Shown here one piece after another: positions 61,886 to 64,000 of a stretch of DNA of 64,000 nt. The notes under the pieces are model-generated. The model was given only the letters and a program-made list of their open reading frames with translations, was not told the origin of the DNA and searched no databases. The number at the start of each line of letters is the position of its first letter. Position 1 is the first letter of the stretch. The position numbers and the translations under genes were made by a program. The DNA is from Gautieria morchelliformis (lineage: Eukaryota > Basidiomycota > Agaricomycetes > Gomphales > Gomphaceae), in NCBI GenBank assembly GCA_015179125.1, contig WHVA01000143.1, forward strand, positions 164,832 through 228,831. The letters run 5' to 3'.

Positions 61886-64000
61886 CTCCCCCTCAGCGAG
61901 AAGTCCCTTCGGTAAAAATCCCAATTTCCCTAATAGATACCTATGTTGGTGCATGTCTAATCCCTTTGTAAATATGTCCGCTATGTTCTCCTTCGTCGGT
62001 ACGTATGTAAGTGATGCCTCGTGAGAGGCCACTTTCTCACGGATAAAATGATATGCGACATTGATATGTTTGGTACGCGCATGATACGTTGCGTCATGCG
62101 ATAGTGTAATGGCGCCTAGATTGTCTGATCGAAGTGACGTGGGCTGGGTTTGATCGATTCCAAGTTCCTCGATGAAACGCCTCAGCCAGATTAATTGCTT
62201 GGCTCCCTCGGTAAGTGCCATGTATTCGGCCTCCGTGGTAGATAGCGCGATCGTTCGCTGCTTCTTCGAGCTCCATGCAATGGTTCCTCCTCCTAGTATA
62301 GCTACGTAGCCACTAATAGATAGTGCGTCGTTTCTATTAGCATAATCCGAGTCGACAAATATTTCGAGGTCGAGACCAGCGTCTCGTCGGAATGTTATGC
62401 CGTCGTCACGTGACCCTTTGAGGTACCTGAGCGCGTGTTTGATCGCCGTCCAGTGCTCGGGTCCATAAGTAGTAGTGAATTGGCTCAAGTGTTGTACGGT
62501 AAAAGCCAAATCAGGTCGCGTGCTGAGTGCTGCATACATGAGTGATCCGATCGCTTTGGCATAGGGTACTTCGGCAGTTGGACCTGTTGAGTCCATGGGT
62601 GTCGTGAGTTTGATCATTTTATGCAGGGGTGTAGATACCGAATGAGCCGTTGTCATGTTGAATCGATCGAGTATGATGTCGATGTAATGTCCTTGAGACA
62701 TGATCAGTGTTCCCTCATCCCTATTCCTCTCAACTCTAATTCCCAAGATTTTCTTCATTTCTCCTAGATCTGTTAAGGGGAATTTTCCATGAAGCTCCCC
62801 CTTGAGCTTAATCATCCCTCCCTTGGAGTCAGCAAATAGTCCGAAGTCGTCCACATATACTGATATGACTTCGATTGAGTCCTTATCTTGTCTGATGTAG
62901 ACGCATTCATCGGCTGTACTTTGATGGAAGCCGAGATCGAGTAGTAATTTGCGTAAGCGCTGATGCCAAGCTCGTCCCGATTGTTTGAGTCCGTAGAGCG
63001 CTCTGTATATTCTTAGAACGCGTCCAGATCCATCATCAAAACCGTCGGGCTGGCGCATGTAGATCTCCTCATCTATGGTTGAATTGAGGTAGGCGCCTTT
63101 GACATCCATCATTTCGATTTCCCAATCGAGTGTGTTTGCGATCGCTAATAGAACACGTAGTGAATCGAATTTGACCACGGGTGAGGTTATCTCGTAGTAA
63201 TCCATCCCTGGCCTCTGTGTGAATCCTTGAGCCACAACCCTTGCTTTAGCCTTATCGAATTGTCCTCCGGTTGTTTTGACAGCGTATACCCATCGGCAAC
63301 CGATAGCTACTCGTCCGGGTGGTAGTTCTGTTAATTCCCATGTTCCTAACGTCTTGTGTTGTCCATCTCAATTTCCATCGCTTTCTCCCAGATCGGCGCA
63401 TCATCACGTGATACCGCCGCTCTGTAATTCTCAGGTTCAGTGACGATTTCTCTCGTTATGTAAACCTGCTCGGTGCGTCCTGAATTATTCAGTTTCCGGT
63501 AATCCGGTCTTTGAGTGATACGCGCGCTCCGTCGGATCTCTGGAGCTGGCGCTTGTTCAGGTGGATCAGGAACGGGTGTCTGTGGGGTGATGACGTCTGT
63601 GGGGTAGATGTGATCGGGTCCGGCACATGCTCGCGCGGTGAGTGCTCCCCCTCGAGCGGTGCCGTGTCGTCATCGTCGTTATCTGGGATAGGGTAGAGTC
63701 GGTTGTCATTTTCGTCGAATGTATATTTCTGAAATTTGAACATGTTTTGAGGCTTTATTGTAATACCTCCAGGCTTTTGCATGTTCTGCTACTCCGACGA
63801 AATTGTTCTTCTGCCTTTGGATCAAGTTTGGCTCGACGTTGATCCGGCACCATAACCCAACAATTTGTCCCGAATTCCTCTAGACGTGCTATGTTCGGCT
63901 TCTTGCCGAATAGTGCTTGGAACGGCGTTGCGTCATCTCCAAGCGCTCGCGTGGGTGATCGTTTTTGATGTAACACGCGTAAGCCACGGCCTCGGCAGAG
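61880..64000 (-). pseudogene. Copia-4 pol (integrase end, RT, RNase H), frameshifted, 5' end beyond window
   Basis: 63235-61880 is open for 451 codons: AQGFTQRPGMDYYE, DVKGAYLNSTIDEEIYM, LYGLKQSGRAWHQR, catalytic VYVDDFGLFA, RNase H VDSDYANRNDALSISG, ALSTTEAEYMAL and SDNLGAITLSHDATYHAR. Upstream the same gene continues in other frames: GTWELTELPPG, then a one-base loss near 63362, an Asp-rich linker (63700-63500), and TPFQALFGKKPNIARLEEFG of the integrase C-terminus up to the right edge. It is a different lineage from copia-1, -2 and -3 (LTR and RT motifs differ). RT/RNase H looks intact but the frameshifts upstream disable the polyprotein. Confidence 0.9.

Overview
The window looks like a transposon-dense, gene-poor region of a filamentous basidiomycete (Agaricomycetes) nuclear genome. 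The grounds are: short spliceosomal introns of about 49-61 nt; Ty1/copia, chromodomain Ty3/gypsy, Tad-like LINE, Plavaka, hAT, Tc1/mariner-like and Helitron-type sequences side by side; and protein families I know mainly from mushrooms (DUF6532-like, DUF6533-like membrane proteins, NACHT-type STAND/NLR proteins). Almost every host gene recognised is a pseudogene.

Layout. 1-3962: 5' LTR, primer site and an uninterrupted gag-pol frame of a copia element on the minus strand, running off the left edge. 3963-6024: LINE reverse transcriptase fragment. 6025-8141: decayed Ty3/gypsy with chromodomain. 8927-9481: five hairpins in 555 bp. 9859-11165: first partial copy (A) of an N-acetylglucosamine-6-phosphate deacetylase gene (NagA). 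11430-16418: copia 3' end carrying a hAT element (8-bp TSD), which itself carries a Tc1/mariner-like element (TA TSD). 16420-16530: near-perfect 111-nt hairpin. 18119-37003: NagA copy B, cut by three transposons (copia 18823-24067, copia 24149-28790, Plavaka 28979-35734) and by a 272-bp poly(A) retroposon. 37153-42726: mostly non-coding, with tandem repeats. 42727-45656 and 57485-60345: arms of a large inverted duplication, each with a decayed DUF6533-like gene. Between the arms lie a Helitron-type ORF split by a gag-only LTR element with identical LTRs, a NACHT/NLR pseudogene split by a solo LTR, a degenerate repeat region and NagA copy C. 60500-60985: NagA copy D. 61578-64000: LTR and decayed pol of another copia lineage, minus strand.

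How it fits together. The locus seems to be a duplicated NagA region used repeatedly as an insertion target. Because target duplications and reading frames can be read across junctions, several insertions have exact boundaries: copia-2 (TSD GTACT), copia-3 (AGAGC/AGAGT), Plavaka (AC), hAT (ATGGTGGC), mariner-like (TA), gag-only element (CACTT), solo LTR (CTCTT) and retroposon (ACCGCCAAC). The most notable items are the complete 6,756-bp Plavaka element with a divergent DUF6532-like passenger gene and a captured AAA+ gene fragment, the gag-only LTR element, the hairpin cluster, and a copia element whose two ORFs overlap by ATGA. Copies can be ranked by LTR divergence: gag-only element (0 differences in 208 bp), copia-2 (1 in 369), copia-3 (2 in 184). 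No tRNA, rRNA or CRISPR was found.
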